From NCBI RefSeq assembly GCF_900113835.1, contig NZ_FOQV01000004.1:310001-374000 (forward strand): a stretch of 64,000 nt of DNA, given 5' to 3'. Positions 18,113 through 26,525 of this stretch are shown here, in pieces. Under the pieces are notes generated by a model, which worked only from the letters and a program-made list of their open reading frames with translations, searched no databases and was not told the origin of the DNA. The position numbers were made by a program, and so were the translations under genes. Source of the DNA: Allobosea sp. OK403 (GTDB lineage Bacteria > Pseudomonadota > Alphaproteobacteria > Rhizobiales > Beijerinckiaceae). Numbering within the stretch: the stretch's first letter is position 1; each line of letters opens with the position of its first letter.

Positions 18113-19122
18113 GACCAGCCTCCGCGCGCCGAAGCCAGCAGCCAGATGAAGAAGGGCGTGCCGATCACGGCGGTGAGGATGCCGAGCGGCGTCTCGACCG
18201 GGGCTGCGGTGCGCGCCAGCGTGTCTATGATCAGGAGATAGCCGGCACCGAGGAGCGCCGCCGTCGGCAGGAGCTTGCCGAAATCAGGGCCGACCAGGAA
18301 GCGCGCCAGATGCGGCACGACGAGCCCGACCCAGCCGATGATGCCGGCCGCCGCGACGCTTGCCGCCGTCACCAGCGTTGCCGCCGCTACGATCGCGATG
18401 CGCAAGGGGCCGGTATCGAGCCCGAGCGCGCGCGCCTCCTCCTCCGGCAGCGACATCACGTTCATCCGCCAGCGCAGGGCGACGAGCACGGCCGTGCCCA
18501 GCAACACCGGGCCGAGCAGCGGAACGAGGTCCGGCCTGGCCGTGCCGGCGAGGCTGCCGAGCAGCCAGAAGGTCATGGCGGGCAGTTGGTTGTATGGATC
18601 GGCCCAGTATTTCACCAATCCGATGCCGGCCCCCAGGAGCGAGCCGACGACGACGCCGGTCAGCACCAGAGCCAGCACTGGATCGCCGCGCCGGATCGTC
18701 GAGCCGATCGCATAGACAGCGCCGACCGCGACCAGCCCGCCCGTGAAGGCCGCAAGCTGGATCGCGAACAGACCCAGCGAAAAATAGATCCCGACGACCG
18801 CCCCCAACGCTGCACCGGAGGACGCGCCCAGGATATCGGGCGAGACCAGCGGATTGCGGAACAGCCCCTGGAAGGCCGTGCCCGCGACCGCCAGCGCCGC
18901 CCCGCAGAGCACGGCCGCCACCACGCGCGGCCCGCGAATATTCCAGATCACGGCCTCGATCTGCGGCGACAGGCCCGAGGGCTGGCCGGTCAAGCCCGCC
19001 CAGACGAGACGCGCCAGCTCGGCGGGCCCGACAGGGAAGCGCCCGAGCCCGAAAGCGAGCAGCACCGCAACGCCGAGCAGGCCAAGCGCGATGGCGTTTC
19101 CGCGAAGGGAGGATGGCGGCAT
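18109..19122 (-). CDS. ABC transporter permease, FecCD/BtuC class
   Basis: The start ATG is at 19122; the longer open frame to 19704 is out-of-phase reading through the binding-protein gene. The 337-residue product has about ten membrane segments and the FecCD hallmark NPLVSPDILGASSGAALGAV, followed by the coupling-helix region GWVGLVVPHLARFLVGPDF. Together with 17348-18112 and 19161-20210 it makes a complete type-II importer. Confidence 0.88.
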   Translation of the reverse strand: MPPSSLRGNAIALGLLGVAVLLAFGLGRFPVGPAELARLVWAGLTGQPSGLSPQIEAVIWNIRGPRVVAAVLCGAALAVAGTAFQGLFRNPLVSPDILGASSGAALGAVVGIYFSLGLFAIQLAAFTGGLVAVGAVYAIGSTIRRGDPVLALVLTGVVVGSLLGAGIGLVKYWADPYNQLPAMTFWLLGSLAGTARPDLVPLLGPVLLGTAVLVALRWRMNVMSLPEEEARALGLDTGPLRIAIVAAATLVTAASVAAAGIIGWVGLVVPHLARFLVGPDFGKLLPTAALLGAGYLLIIDTLARTAAPVETPLGILTAVIGTPFFIWLLASARGGWS

Positions 19123-19160
19123 GGCGTCAGGACGGATCCAGTGGGCGGGGAAACACGACC

Positions 19161-20210
19161 TTACCCCCGTCCCGACAGGATCAGGTCGAGCTGCGCCTCG
19201 CTCGGCGTGACCTGATAGAACAGCGTGTGGAAGTCGCGCGCGATGACGCGGATATCCTCGGGGAACTGGGCCGGGTAGAGCAGCTTCGCCAGCCACCACA
19301 GGCCGACCATGCGGTTGACCGAGGGCGGGAAATCGACCCAGCCGAAGGGCAATTTCGGCGAGAGATGCACCCGCCCCGCCTTCACCGCCCGGATGCTCGC
19401 CCAGCCCGGATCCGTATGCACGCTCACGGCAAAGCCGGGATCGATGGTGACGATCACCTCCGGATCCCAGGCCATGACCTGTTCGAGCGAGACTTGCGCC
19501 AGGCCCGAGACTTGCGCCAAGCCATTGCCGGGCTGCTCGGCGGCGACATTGCGCGCGCCCACAAAGCTCAGCGTCTCCACATTGATCGAACCGCCCAGCC
19601 CGGTCTCGAGCCCGCGCGGCCCGCGCGCGTAATAGACGGAAGGGCGCTGTTCGGCGGGAATCGTCGCGACGCGGCCCCTGATCACCGTCATGGCGGTCTC
19701 GCACCAGCGCGCCAGCGTCTCGGCCCGCTCCATGCGCCCGGTGAGTTGGCCGAGGATGCGGTAGCTCGCAGGGGTAGCCTCGAAGCGCCCGTCGAGCAGC
19801 GCATAGGGAATGCCGGTCTGGCCCTGCACACGCTCGGCGAGTTCGACATAGCTGCGCCCGGTCGAGCCGGCATCGACAATGAGGTCGGGCTTCAGCGTCA
19901 GCACCGCCTCCAGATTGGCGCTATTGCCACGTCCGGTGATGCGGCCGATCTGCGGCTTGTTGCCGATATCCGGCAGCAGAAAGGGCAGCTCCTCCGGCCC
20001 GTTGGCGCGCGGCCAGCCCAGCAACAGGTCCGGCGCCAGCGTATAGAGCTGGATCGCGGCCGGCGGCCCGGCGGGGAAGACGCGCTCGACCCTGGCCGGA
20101 ATCGCGATCTCGCGGCCGGCCCCGTCGCGGATGGCGGCCGCCCAGGCCCCCCGCGGAATCGCGAGCGTGGCAAGCCCGGCCAGAACCAGGCGGCGGTCAG
20201 GATGCGGCAT
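19161..20210 (-). CDS. Periplasmic binding protein, FepB/BtuF (TroA-like) class
   Basis: A 349-residue protein with an N-terminal export signal (RRLVLAGLATLAIPRGAWAA) and two lobes joined by a long helix. It contains the class's RVERVFPAGPPAAIQLYTL and PDLIVDAGSTG segments. GGAG precedes the start. An 18-bp tandem duplication (19488-19505 and 19506-19523) repeats the residues SGLAQV. It overlaps the TrmO-like gene by 14 bases. It delivers an unknown ligand to the adjacent FecCD-type permease; molybdate or tungstate is plausible from the operon. Confidence 0.85.
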   Translation of the reverse strand: MPHPDRRLVLAGLATLAIPRGAWAAAIRDGAGREIAIPARVERVFPAGPPAAIQLYTLAPDLLLGWPRANGPEELPFLLPDIGNKPQIGRITGRGNSANLEAVLTLKPDLIVDAGSTGRSYVELAERVQGQTGIPYALLDGRFEATPASYRILGQLTGRMERAETLARWCETAMTVIRGRVATIPAEQRPSVYYARGPRGLETGLGGSINVETLSFVGARNVAAEQPGNGLAQVSGLAQVSLEQVMAWDPEVIVTIDPGFAVSVHTDPGWASIRAVKAGRVHLSPKLPFGWVDFPPSVNRMVGLWWLAKLLYPAQFPEDIRVIARDFHTLFYQVTPSEAQLDLILSGRG

Positions 20211-20676
20211 GGCGATGCTCCTGCGCTGGCGACTGGGCGCAGCGGTTCGGCTTCACATCGAGCAGGGGCGTACCGTCGAGGCAGTCGAGCCCGCGTACGA
20301 TCAACGTACCGTCCTCGACACGCAGCAGCCGCACCCGCGACAGCGCGATCGGATTGGGCCGCACCGGCGAGCGCAGGGCGAAGGTGCCGAGCGGCTCCGC
20401 CCCGCGCGGTGTCTGGGTCACGAGGTCGCGCCGCGCCTCATGCATCCAATAGAGCAGGTCGAGATGAGCGAAGGCCGCGATCCCCATCAAGGCCGCATGC
20501 CAGGGCGCGTCGATCTCGACGCGGCATTCCGGACCGTTCTCGCTGTCGCCCTGGCGCGGGCACTGGTCGCGCGTCGCGAAAGGCGTGCGAATCCGGCCGA
20601 TGAAGACGAGATGCGCATCCTGCCTCTCGGGCAGGGGCGCGGATGTCTCGCCCGGTCGCGTCGCCTGCCAATCCAT
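20197..20676 (-). CDS. TrmO/TsaA-like protein (UPF0066 fold)
   Basis: A 159-residue protein with the family marks IGRIRTPFATRDQCPRQ, RSPVRPNPIALSRVRLL and LDCLDGTPLLDVKPN. Characterised TrmO enzymes methylate the t6A base of tRNA using S-adenosylmethionine. This copy is shorter than E. coli TrmO and sits within a metal-oxyanion transport operon, so a specialised or different role is possible. It overlaps the following binding-protein gene by 14 bases and follows the second ModA-like gene by 15. Confidence 0.8.
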   Translation of the reverse strand: MDWQATRPGETSAPLPERQDAHLVFIGRIRTPFATRDQCPRQGDSENGPECRVEIDAPWHAALMGIAAFAHLDLLYWMHEARRDLVTQTPRGAEPLGTFALRSPVRPNPIALSRVRLLRVEDGTLIVRGLDCLDGTPLLDVKPNRCAQSPAQEHRHAAS

Positions 20677-20691
20677 CCGCGCTTGCTCCGT

Positions 20692-21456
20692 TCAGTTCGT
20701 GTCGCGCGGCAGGGTCGGCGCTGCGAAGCCATGCTTCGCCAGGATCTCCTGCCCGGCCCGCGAGAGGATGAACATGGCGAGCCGCCCGGCATTTGGCGAG
20801 GCCTTCGCCATCACGGTCAGGCCGTAATCGGCTCCCACCGACAGCGCGGCCGGCAAGCGCACCAGCTGGAGGCCGGGCTGTTCTCGCGCGATCGCCTCGG
20901 CATTGGTGCGATAGGCCAGGAACAGATCGGCCGCCCCCGTCGCCAACTTGTGACCGTAGACATTGACGCCGGAGGGGGCCGCGATGCTCGCCGGCCCGCC
21001 GGTCAGTTGCAGCGCCTTGGCCTCCAGCCTCGCCTTCGCTCCGGCTTGCAAGGCCTCGGCGCGGGCGAAAACTTGGAAGGCGTAGTCGCCGGAGGGATCG
21101 GCCTTCGGCGTCGAGGTGCCGAGCTTGATCGCCGGATCGAGCATGCGCGCCAGCAGGGTCTCAGGAGACACCGCAACCTCCGGCCGCGCGAAGACACAAA
21201 GCTCGTTGCGCGCGAACAGCACGACCGGCCCCGCCAGCCCCGCTTTCGCCAGCGCTTCGGGGTTGCCCAGATCAGCCGAGGCGAAGAGATCGGCCGCCTC
21301 GCCCTGGGCGATCCGCTCCTTCAGCAGGCCCGACGCGCCGCAGACCAGTTCGACCGCCAGTCCGGTCCTGGCTTCGAACACCGCCGCGGCCTCGCCCAAC
21401 GCCGCGCGCAAACTGCCCGCGGCCAGGAGCCGGATCGGCGGAAGGGCCGCAGCCAT
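20692..21456 (-). CDS. ModA-like oxyanion-binding protein without signal peptide
   Basis: The ATG at 21456 gives 254 residues; a TTG nine bases earlier is the other option. The chain is closely related to the product of the preceding gene (shared GSLRAAL, LLARMLDPAIKLGTSTPKAD, ATGAADLFL and VGADYG segments). However, its first residues, MAAALPPIRLLAAGSLRAAL, go straight into the mature fold with no export signal. ModA-like proteins bind molybdate or tungstate for ABC import. Without a signal it would remain in the cytoplasm unless the start is wrong. It arose by tandem duplication. Confidence 0.8.
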   Translation of the reverse strand: MAAALPPIRLLAAGSLRAALGEAAAVFEARTGLAVELVCGASGLLKERIAQGEAADLFASADLGNPEALAKAGLAGPVVLFARNELCVFARPEVAVSPETLLARMLDPAIKLGTSTPKADPSGDYAFQVFARAEALQAGAKARLEAKALQLTGGPASIAAPSGVNVYGHKLATGAADLFLAYRTNAEAIAREQPGLQLVRLPAALSVGADYGLTVMAKASPNAGRLAMFILSRAGQEILAKHGFAAPTLPRDTN

Positions 21457-21461
21457 CGCCG

Positions 21462-22271
21462 TCAACTGCCCTCGCGCGGCGCGGTCGGAGCGGTGAAGCC
21501 GTGCTTGGCAAGGATGCGCTGCCCCTCAGGCGACAGGATGAACATCGCCAATCGGTAGGCATTGTTCGAGGCGCCGTTCATCACGGTCATCCCGTAATCG
21601 GCGCCCACGGCCAGCGCCGGCGGCAGCCTGACCATGCGCTGGCCCGGCTGTTCGCGCGCGATCGGCAAGGCATTGGTGCAATAGCCCAGGAAGAGATCGG
21701 CCGCCCCGGTCGCCAGCAGATGGCCCGTGCCGTTCCTGTCGGCCGGAGTCGGCGCGCTGTTGGGACCGCCGACGAGCTGGAGCGCCTTGGCCTCCAGGGC
21801 CGCCTTGGCGCCCGGCTGCAGCGCCTCGGCCTTGGCGAAGATCTGCCAGGCATAGTCCCCGGACGGATCGGCCTTCGGCGTCGAGGTGCCGAGCTTGATC
21901 GCAGGATCGAGCATGCGCGCCAGCAGCGTCTGCGTCGTCACCTCCAGCCCGGTGCGGGCAAAGGCGCAGGTCTCGTTGCGGGCGAAGAGCACGACGGGAC
22001 CGGCCTTGCCCTCCTGCGTCAGGGCGAGCGGATGGCTCATATTGGCGGAAGCGAAGACCTCAGCCGCCTGGCCCCCGGACAGGTTCTCGCGCAACAGGCC
22101 GGAGGGTCCGAAGCTGGTCTTGACCGGCAGCTTGGCCGTCGCCTCGAAGGCCTGGGCGACTTCGGTCAGCGCATTGCGCAGGCTGCCGGCGGCGTGGAGC
22201 AGCACGGGTTGCTCTGCCTGCGCGACGGAGCAGGAGAGCCCGAACAGGGCGGCAAGAATCAGACGGCGCAT
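21462..22271 (-). CDS. ModA-like molybdate/tungstate-type binding protein, secreted
   Basis: The ATG at 22271 follows GGGAG. The 269-residue product opens with a clear signal peptide (MRRLILAALFGLSCSVAQA). It carries the ModA-type HAAGSLRNAL and SGLLREN anion-binding loops at the start of the mature chain. No ModB/ModC genes are next to it. It may feed the neighbouring importer or act as a sensor. It starts five bases after the tupA stop and ends six bases before the duplicate gene's ATG. Confidence 0.85.
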   Translation of the reverse strand: MRRLILAALFGLSCSVAQAEQPVLLHAAGSLRNALTEVAQAFEATAKLPVKTSFGPSGLLRENLSGGQAAEVFASANMSHPLALTQEGKAGPVVLFARNETCAFARTGLEVTTQTLLARMLDPAIKLGTSTPKADPSGDYAWQIFAKAEALQPGAKAALEAKALQLVGGPNSAPTPADRNGTGHLLATGAADLFLGYCTNALPIAREQPGQRMVRLPPALAVGADYGMTVMNGASNNAYRLAMFILSPEGQRILAKHGFTAPTAPREGS

Positions 22272-22275
22272 CGGC

Positions 22276-23139
22276 TCAGGCTCCCGCCTGCGTCGCATTC
22301 GGGAAGAATAATTGCTGGCCGTCGATCTTGTAGTCGGCGATCGCCTTCTGGCCTTCCGGGCTGATGAGCCAGTTCACGAAGGCCTGGCCGTCATTGACCT
22401 TCACATGCGGGTGCTTGGCCGGGTTGACCGCCATGACGCCATATTGGTTGAACAGACGCCGGTCGCCCTCGACCGCAATGACGAGATCGCCGCGGTTCTT
22501 GAACGAGATCCAGGTGCCGCGATCGGAGAGCACATAGGCGGCCATGCCGCCAGCCGTGTTGAGCGCAGCCCCCATGCCCTGGCCGATATCGCGATACCAG
22601 GAGCCCTTCTTCTGATCGAGATCGATGCCGGCAACCTTCCAGAGCGCCAGTTCGGCGGAGTGGGTGCCGGATTTGTCGCCGCGCGAGACGAAGGGCGCGC
22701 CCTTTTCCTGGATCGCCTTCAGCGCAGCGACAATGTCCTTCGTGCCGGCGACACCGGCCGGGTCGCTCTTCGGGCCGATCAGGACGAAGTCATTGTACAT
22801 CACCGGCTTGCGCTCGAGCGCGAAACCCTCAGCCAGGAACTTCTCCTCCTGCGCCTTGGCATGGACGAAGACGACATCGGCATCGCCGCGCCGCGCGGTG
22901 TCGAGCGCCTGGCCGGTGCCTTGCGACACCACCCGCACCTCGATGCCGGTCCTGGCCTGGAACAAGGGCAGGATATGCCCGAACAGCCCGGAATCCTGCG
23001 TCGAGGTCGTCGAGGAGACCGTGATGAAGCGCGTGCCCGCCGCCGCCGGTGGCGCGACTGTGGTGGTCTGGGCGAGCGCAAGGCCGGCAAAGGCGGCCGA
23101 GAAGCCCGCAATGAGCAAGAGGCGTCTGGTCGCGATCAT
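22276..23139 (-). CDS. tupA: Tungstate-binding protein TupA
   Basis: The ATG at 23139 follows GAGGAG; the upstream in-frame extension lies inside the ATPase gene and is not coding. The 287-residue product has a signal peptide ending LALAQ and the TupA ligand motif TVSSTTSTQDSGL near residue 40. Further family marks are VSQGTGQAL, FVSRGDKSGTHSAE and ADYKIDGQQLFFPN. TupA binds tungstate very tightly in the periplasm. It follows the ATPase gene by 73 bp. Confidence 0.9.
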   Translation of the reverse strand: MIATRRLLLIAGFSAAFAGLALAQTTTVAPPAAAGTRFITVSSTTSTQDSGLFGHILPLFQARTGIEVRVVSQGTGQALDTARRGDADVVFVHAKAQEEKFLAEGFALERKPVMYNDFVLIGPKSDPAGVAGTKDIVAALKAIQEKGAPFVSRGDKSGTHSAELALWKVAGIDLDQKKGSWYRDIGQGMGAALNTAGGMAAYVLSDRGTWISFKNRGDLVIAVEGDRRLFNQYGVMAVNPAKHPHVKVNDGQAFVNWLISPEGQKAIADYKIDGQQLFFPNATQAGA

Positions 23140-23212
23140 AGTCGTCTCCTCATCATGGTCGTCTCCTGGGGTTTCTGGTTTTGGCAGCAATCGGTTTCTC
23201 GGGAAGAGCGTC

Positions 23213-23944
23213 TCACCAGAGCAATTCCCCGGCGAGGAAAGCGCGGGCCTCGATCGTCTGCGGCTCGGCGAAGAAGTACGCGGCGAGGGAATCCTCGACC
23301 AACCGGCCCCGATGCAGGAACAGCACGCGATCGGCCAGCCGCTTCGCCTGGCCGAGATCATGCGTCGACATCAAGACCGTGATGCCCTCCGCCACGAGGC
23401 CGGTCAGCAACTCCTCGATCTGCCACGTCGCGGCGGGATCGAGCTGCGAGGTCGGCTCGTCCAGGAAGAGCAGTTCGGGCCTCAAACTCCAGGCACGAGC
23501 GATGGCGAGGCGCTGCTGCTCGCCGCCCGAGAGCAACCGCGCCGGCTGCCTCGCGCGCTCAGACAGGCCAAAGCGCCGCAGCGCGGCCTGAGCGCGTTCG
23601 CGCCGCTCCATGCGCGCGACGCCCGCCGCCGCCAGCGCATGATCGATATTGGCCTCGACCGAGCGGCGCAGCATGATCGGCTTCTGGAACACCATGGCGT
23701 GGCGTTTCGCGCGCCCGGTCGCGCTCGCCGCCCAATGCACGTGGCCCTCGCTCGGCGTCAGCAGGCCGTGGCAGAGCCTGAGCATCAGCGACTTGCCGGC
23801 GCCATTGGGCCCGAGCAGCACGGTGACCCCGCCCGCAGGCACGACGAGGCTGACCGCATCGACCAATCTGCGCCCCTCCCCGAGGAAGGAGATGCTCTCG
23901 AGGCTGAGCGGCAGAATCGAGGTCACGTCACGCATCATGCTCAT
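23213..23944 (-). CDS. tupC: Tungstate ABC transporter ATPase TupC
   Basis: A 243-residue ATPase starting at an ATG that overlaps the permease stop (ATGA at 23941-23944). Walker A is LLGPNGAGKSLML, the signature LLSGGEQQRLAIARAW and Walker B LLFLDEPTSQLDP. The VFQKPIMLRRSVEANI segment is typical of tungstate/phosphate-type ATPases. Together with TupB and TupA it forms the importer. Confidence 0.9.
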   Translation of the reverse strand: MSMMRDVTSILPLSLESISFLGEGRRLVDAVSLVVPAGGVTVLLGPNGAGKSLMLRLCHGLLTPSEGHVHWAASATGRAKRHAMVFQKPIMLRRSVEANIDHALAAAGVARMERRERAQAALRRFGLSERARQPARLLSGGEQQRLAIARAWSLRPELLFLDEPTSQLDPAATWQIEELLTGLVAEGITVLMSTHDLGQAKRLADRVLFLHRGRLVEDSLAAYFFAEPQTIEARAFLAGELLW

Positions 23945-24642
23945 CCAGCATAGCGGGCGCCGATGCGGCTCGCCCCGAAGGCGACCGCATTGATCGCCAG
24001 CGTCAGCGCGATCAGCACAAGCCCGAGCCCCAGCGCCAACGGCAGGTCGCCTTTGGAGGTCTCCAGCGTGATCGTCGTCGTCATGGTGCGGGTGTAACCG
24101 GCGATGTTGCCACCGACGATCAGCACCGCGCCGACCTCGGCGCTCGCCCGGCCGAAGCCGGCGAGCAGCGCGGTCGCCAGCGCAAAGCGCCCATCGAAGA
24201 GCAGGGTCGGGATCGCGCGCATTCCCTCCAGCCCGACCGAACGCAGATGGTCGCGATACTCGCTCCAGAGATCCTCGACCGTCTGGCGTGTCAGCGCGAT
24301 CACGATCGGCAGGACCAGGATCACCTGAGCCGCGATCATCGCGGTCGGCGTGAACAGCAGCCCGAGCGGGCCGAGCGGGCCCGAGCGGGAGAGCAGCAGG
24401 AAGACGAAAAGCCCGGCCACGACCGGCGGCAGGCCCATCAGCGCATTGAGGCAGACGATGACGACCGAGCGGCCGGGAAAGCGCGCCAGCGCCAGGGCCG
24501 CTCCGAGCGGCAGGCCGATCAGCCCCGCGATCAGCACGGCGGTCAGCGTCACCCTGAGCGACAGGCCCACAATCGCCAGGAAACCGGGATCGAGCCCGAC
24601 CACCAGCGCGAAGGCCGCCTTGAAGATCGCCGCGAAGTCCAC
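23941..24642 (-). CDS. tupB: Tungstate ABC transporter permease TupB
   Basis: A GTG start at 24642, with GGGGGAG upstream, gives 233 residues, the usual TupB length. The frame stays open to a TTG at 24714 but that part reads through repeats. There are five or six membrane segments. The segment AEVGAVLIVGGNIAGYTRTM followed by TTTITLETSKGDLPLAL is characteristic of TupB. This is the first gene of the nine-gene minus-strand operon ending at 17348. Confidence 0.88.
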   Translation of the reverse strand: MDFAAIFKAAFALVVGLDPGFLAIVGLSLRVTLTAVLIAGLIGLPLGAALALARFPGRSVVIVCLNALMGLPPVVAGLFVFLLLSRSGPLGPLGLLFTPTAMIAAQVILVLPIVIALTRQTVEDLWSEYRDHLRSVGLEGMRAIPTLLFDGRFALATALLAGFGRASAEVGAVLIVGGNIAGYTRTMTTTITLETSKGDLPLALGLGLVLIALTLAINAVAFGASRIGARYAG

Positions 24643-24665
24643 CGTCCGTCGCGCTCCCCCGAAAG

Positions 24666-24701
24666 CCAGACCTGCCTGAACGCCCAGATCTGCCCGAAAG
24701 C
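24666..24701. promoter_or_regulatory. Two tandem 18-bp repeats upstream of tupB, possible operator iterons
   Basis: CCAGACCTGCCTGAACGC (24666-24683) is followed directly by CCAGATCTGCCCGAAAGC (24684-24701), 15 of 18 bases identical. Fragments of the unit (CCCCGAAAGCC before, GCCTGCCAACAGCC after) flank them. They lie between the tupB start and the divergent regulator, so they could be its binding sites. Confidence 0.35.
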
Positions 24702-24801
24702 ATAAGCCTGCCAACAGCCAGCGCCTGCAGACACTTGTGATTTCTAGAGTTCAATGCGACTAATTGCCAATCTTGGAACAAGAACAGCCCAGCGCAGCCA
24801 A

Positions 24802-25692
24802 ATGCAGGATCGGATTTATCTGACCACCGAGGAGGCCGCCGCCTATCTGCGGCTCAAGGAGCGCAAGCTCTACGAGCTCGTTGCCAATGGCGCCGTGCCC
24901 TGCACCAAGGTCAGCGGCAAATGGCTGTTCCCGCGTACGGCGCTCGACCGCTGGCTCGAGGCCGGGCTGGCGCGGCCCGAGGGCATGCAGCCCTCAAACC
25001 CGCCGCCGATTATCGGCGGCAGCCAGGATTCATTGCTCGAGGTCGCCGTGCGCGATTCCGGCTGCGGTCTGGCGCTGTTGGCGGAAGGCTCACGGGCCGG
25101 GCTCGACCGGCTGACGCGCGGCGAGGTCGCCATCGCCGCGATCCATCTCCATGCCACACCCGATGATGACGCAGCCAACCTGGCCGCGATCCGGGCCGAG
25201 CCCGGCCTGTTCGACGCGGTGGTGATCGGTTTCGCCCGGCGCGAGCAGGGCTTGCTGACGGCGCCCGGCAATCCGCTCGCCCTTACCGGCATCGCCTCGG
25301 CTGTCGAAAGGCGTGCCCGTTTCGCCCGCCGCCAGCAGGGCGCCGGCGCGCAACTGCTGCTGACGAGCCTGATGGCGCGCGACGGCGTCCCCGACGGCCG
25401 CATGGTCATGGCCGAGGGCATCTGCGCCACCGGCCAGGACCTGGCCCTGGCGATCCGCACCGGCCGCGCCGATTGCGGCGTCGCCTCGCGCGCCATCGCT
25501 GCCGCCTTCGGCCTCGATTTCCTGCCGCTGGTCTGGGAGCATGTCGATCTGGTGATGCGCCGCCGGACCTATTTCGAACCGGCGACGCAAACCCTGCTCG
25601 CCTGGATGCGCAGGCCCGACATGCCGGCAAGGGCGCGCGAACTCGGCGGCTATGATCTGGCGCAGAGCGGCGAGGTCAGGCTGAATCGCTGA
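24802..25692 (+). CDS. Regulator with excisionase-type HTH and periplasmic-binding-protein-like domain
   Basis: The ATG at 24802 gives 296 residues. Residues 1-55 form a MerR/excisionase-like winged helix (YLTTEEAAAYLRLKERKLYE). The rest resembles a solute-binding domain (LEVAVRDSGCGLALLAEGSR, GEVAIAAIHLHA, RTGRADCGVASRAIA). Proteins of this design are found beside molybdate/tungstate transport genes and are thought to sense the oxyanion. It is divergent from tupB, which makes it the likely operon regulator. Its end overlaps the convergent gene by 17 bases. Confidence 0.8.
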   Translation: MQDRIYLTTEEAAAYLRLKERKLYELVANGAVPCTKVSGKWLFPRTALDRWLEAGLARPEGMQPSNPPPIIGGSQDSLLEVAVRDSGCGLALLAEGSRAGLDRLTRGEVAIAAIHLHATPDDDAANLAAIRAEPGLFDAVVIGFARREQGLLTAPGNPLALTGIASAVERRARFARRQQGAGAQLLLTSLMARDGVPDGRMVMAEGICATGQDLALAIRTGRADCGVASRAIAAAFGLDFLPLVWEHVDLVMRRRTYFEPATQTLLAWMRRPDMPARARELGGYDLAQSGEVRLNR

Positions 25693-26506
25693 GCGAGGGC
25701 GGGCAGCGGCCGGCCGGGCTTTCGCGCCACTTCCCAAAATTCCGCCAGGCGCCGACCCGATGCACCGCCTCCCGGTCCCGCCCGGTCTCCCCGAATGGCG
25801 AGACCGGCCAGTCCCAGCTCTCATCCGGCTCGGGGAGCACGACGCCGCGCATCAAATCGAGCCTCTCGATCACCGCTCCGGCCCTGTCGCGCTCGACCAT
25901 CTCGACATCGCTGAGCAGGACGACGCTCCCCTGAAAGCGCGCGAGATCGTCGAGATGCCAGGCGATGCAGCGTGCTGGCAGATCGGCCGGAAATGCGGCA
26001 GCACGCTCCGGATTCTCCTCCAGCCAATCCTCCACCGGCCAGGCGAGCTGCGAGAGCAGATTGGCCGAAATCACGAGATCGATGCCCGCATCCGTGACGA
26101 GATCAGCAACGGGGTCTATCCGTCGCTCGCGCTCCCCGGCGAGCCAGCCCATCACGCCGCTGAGATCACGCGTCAGCAGCGTGACCTTGCGGCGAAAGGC
26201 CATGCGCAGCCTGACCGGCGGCAGATGCACCGCGTCGACCAAAAGCACGCGCGCAAAGCTGGTGCAGAGCAGGTCGAGCGGCACGTCACGCATCAGCCCC
26301 GAACCGAGCACGACGACGCAGCACCGGGATGGCAGTGCCGCGACCACATCCGCCACCACGGCGCGGCAGCGCCTATGATGCGCAGCCCAGGCCTTGCGGT
26401 GGCGAAAGCCGCGCGCCCACAGCGCCGTGCTCTCCGACACTAGCCCCAGCCGCCGCGTCATCCGCCCGGCCGGTGTGATCAGCCTGAGCGCGAGTTCGGC
26501 GAGCAT
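25676..26506 (-). CDS. Hypothetical protein with a Rossmann/methyltransferase-like core
   Basis: 276 residues. VVVLGSGLMRDVPLDLL (about 63-79) followed by RVLLVDAVHLPPV has the Gly-rich loop and acidic second strand of a class I methyltransferase-like fold. DLVISANLLSQLAWPV resembles the fourth strand and following loop. The catalytic residues cannot be assigned. It starts 19 bases after the stop of the aldolase gene, so they form an operon. Not identified beyond this. Confidence 0.65.
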   Translation of the reverse strand: MLAELALRLITPAGRMTRRLGLVSESTALWARGFRHRKAWAAHHRRCRAVVADVVAALPSRCCVVVLGSGLMRDVPLDLLCTSFARVLLVDAVHLPPVRLRMAFRRKVTLLTRDLSGVMGWLAGERERRIDPVADLVTDAGIDLVISANLLSQLAWPVEDWLEENPERAAAFPADLPARCIAWHLDDLARFQGSVVLLSDVEMVERDRAGAVIERLDLMRGVVLPEPDESWDWPVSPFGETGRDREAVHRVGAWRNFGKWRESPAGRCPPSLSDSA

Positions 26507-26525
26507 CGCATGCGCCGGGAGGCGT

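Noticed and set aside
19123-19704. Upstream part of the long open frame ending at 18109
   Set aside because: It is antiphase reading of the FepB-like gene on the same strand; the FecCD permease begins at 19122.
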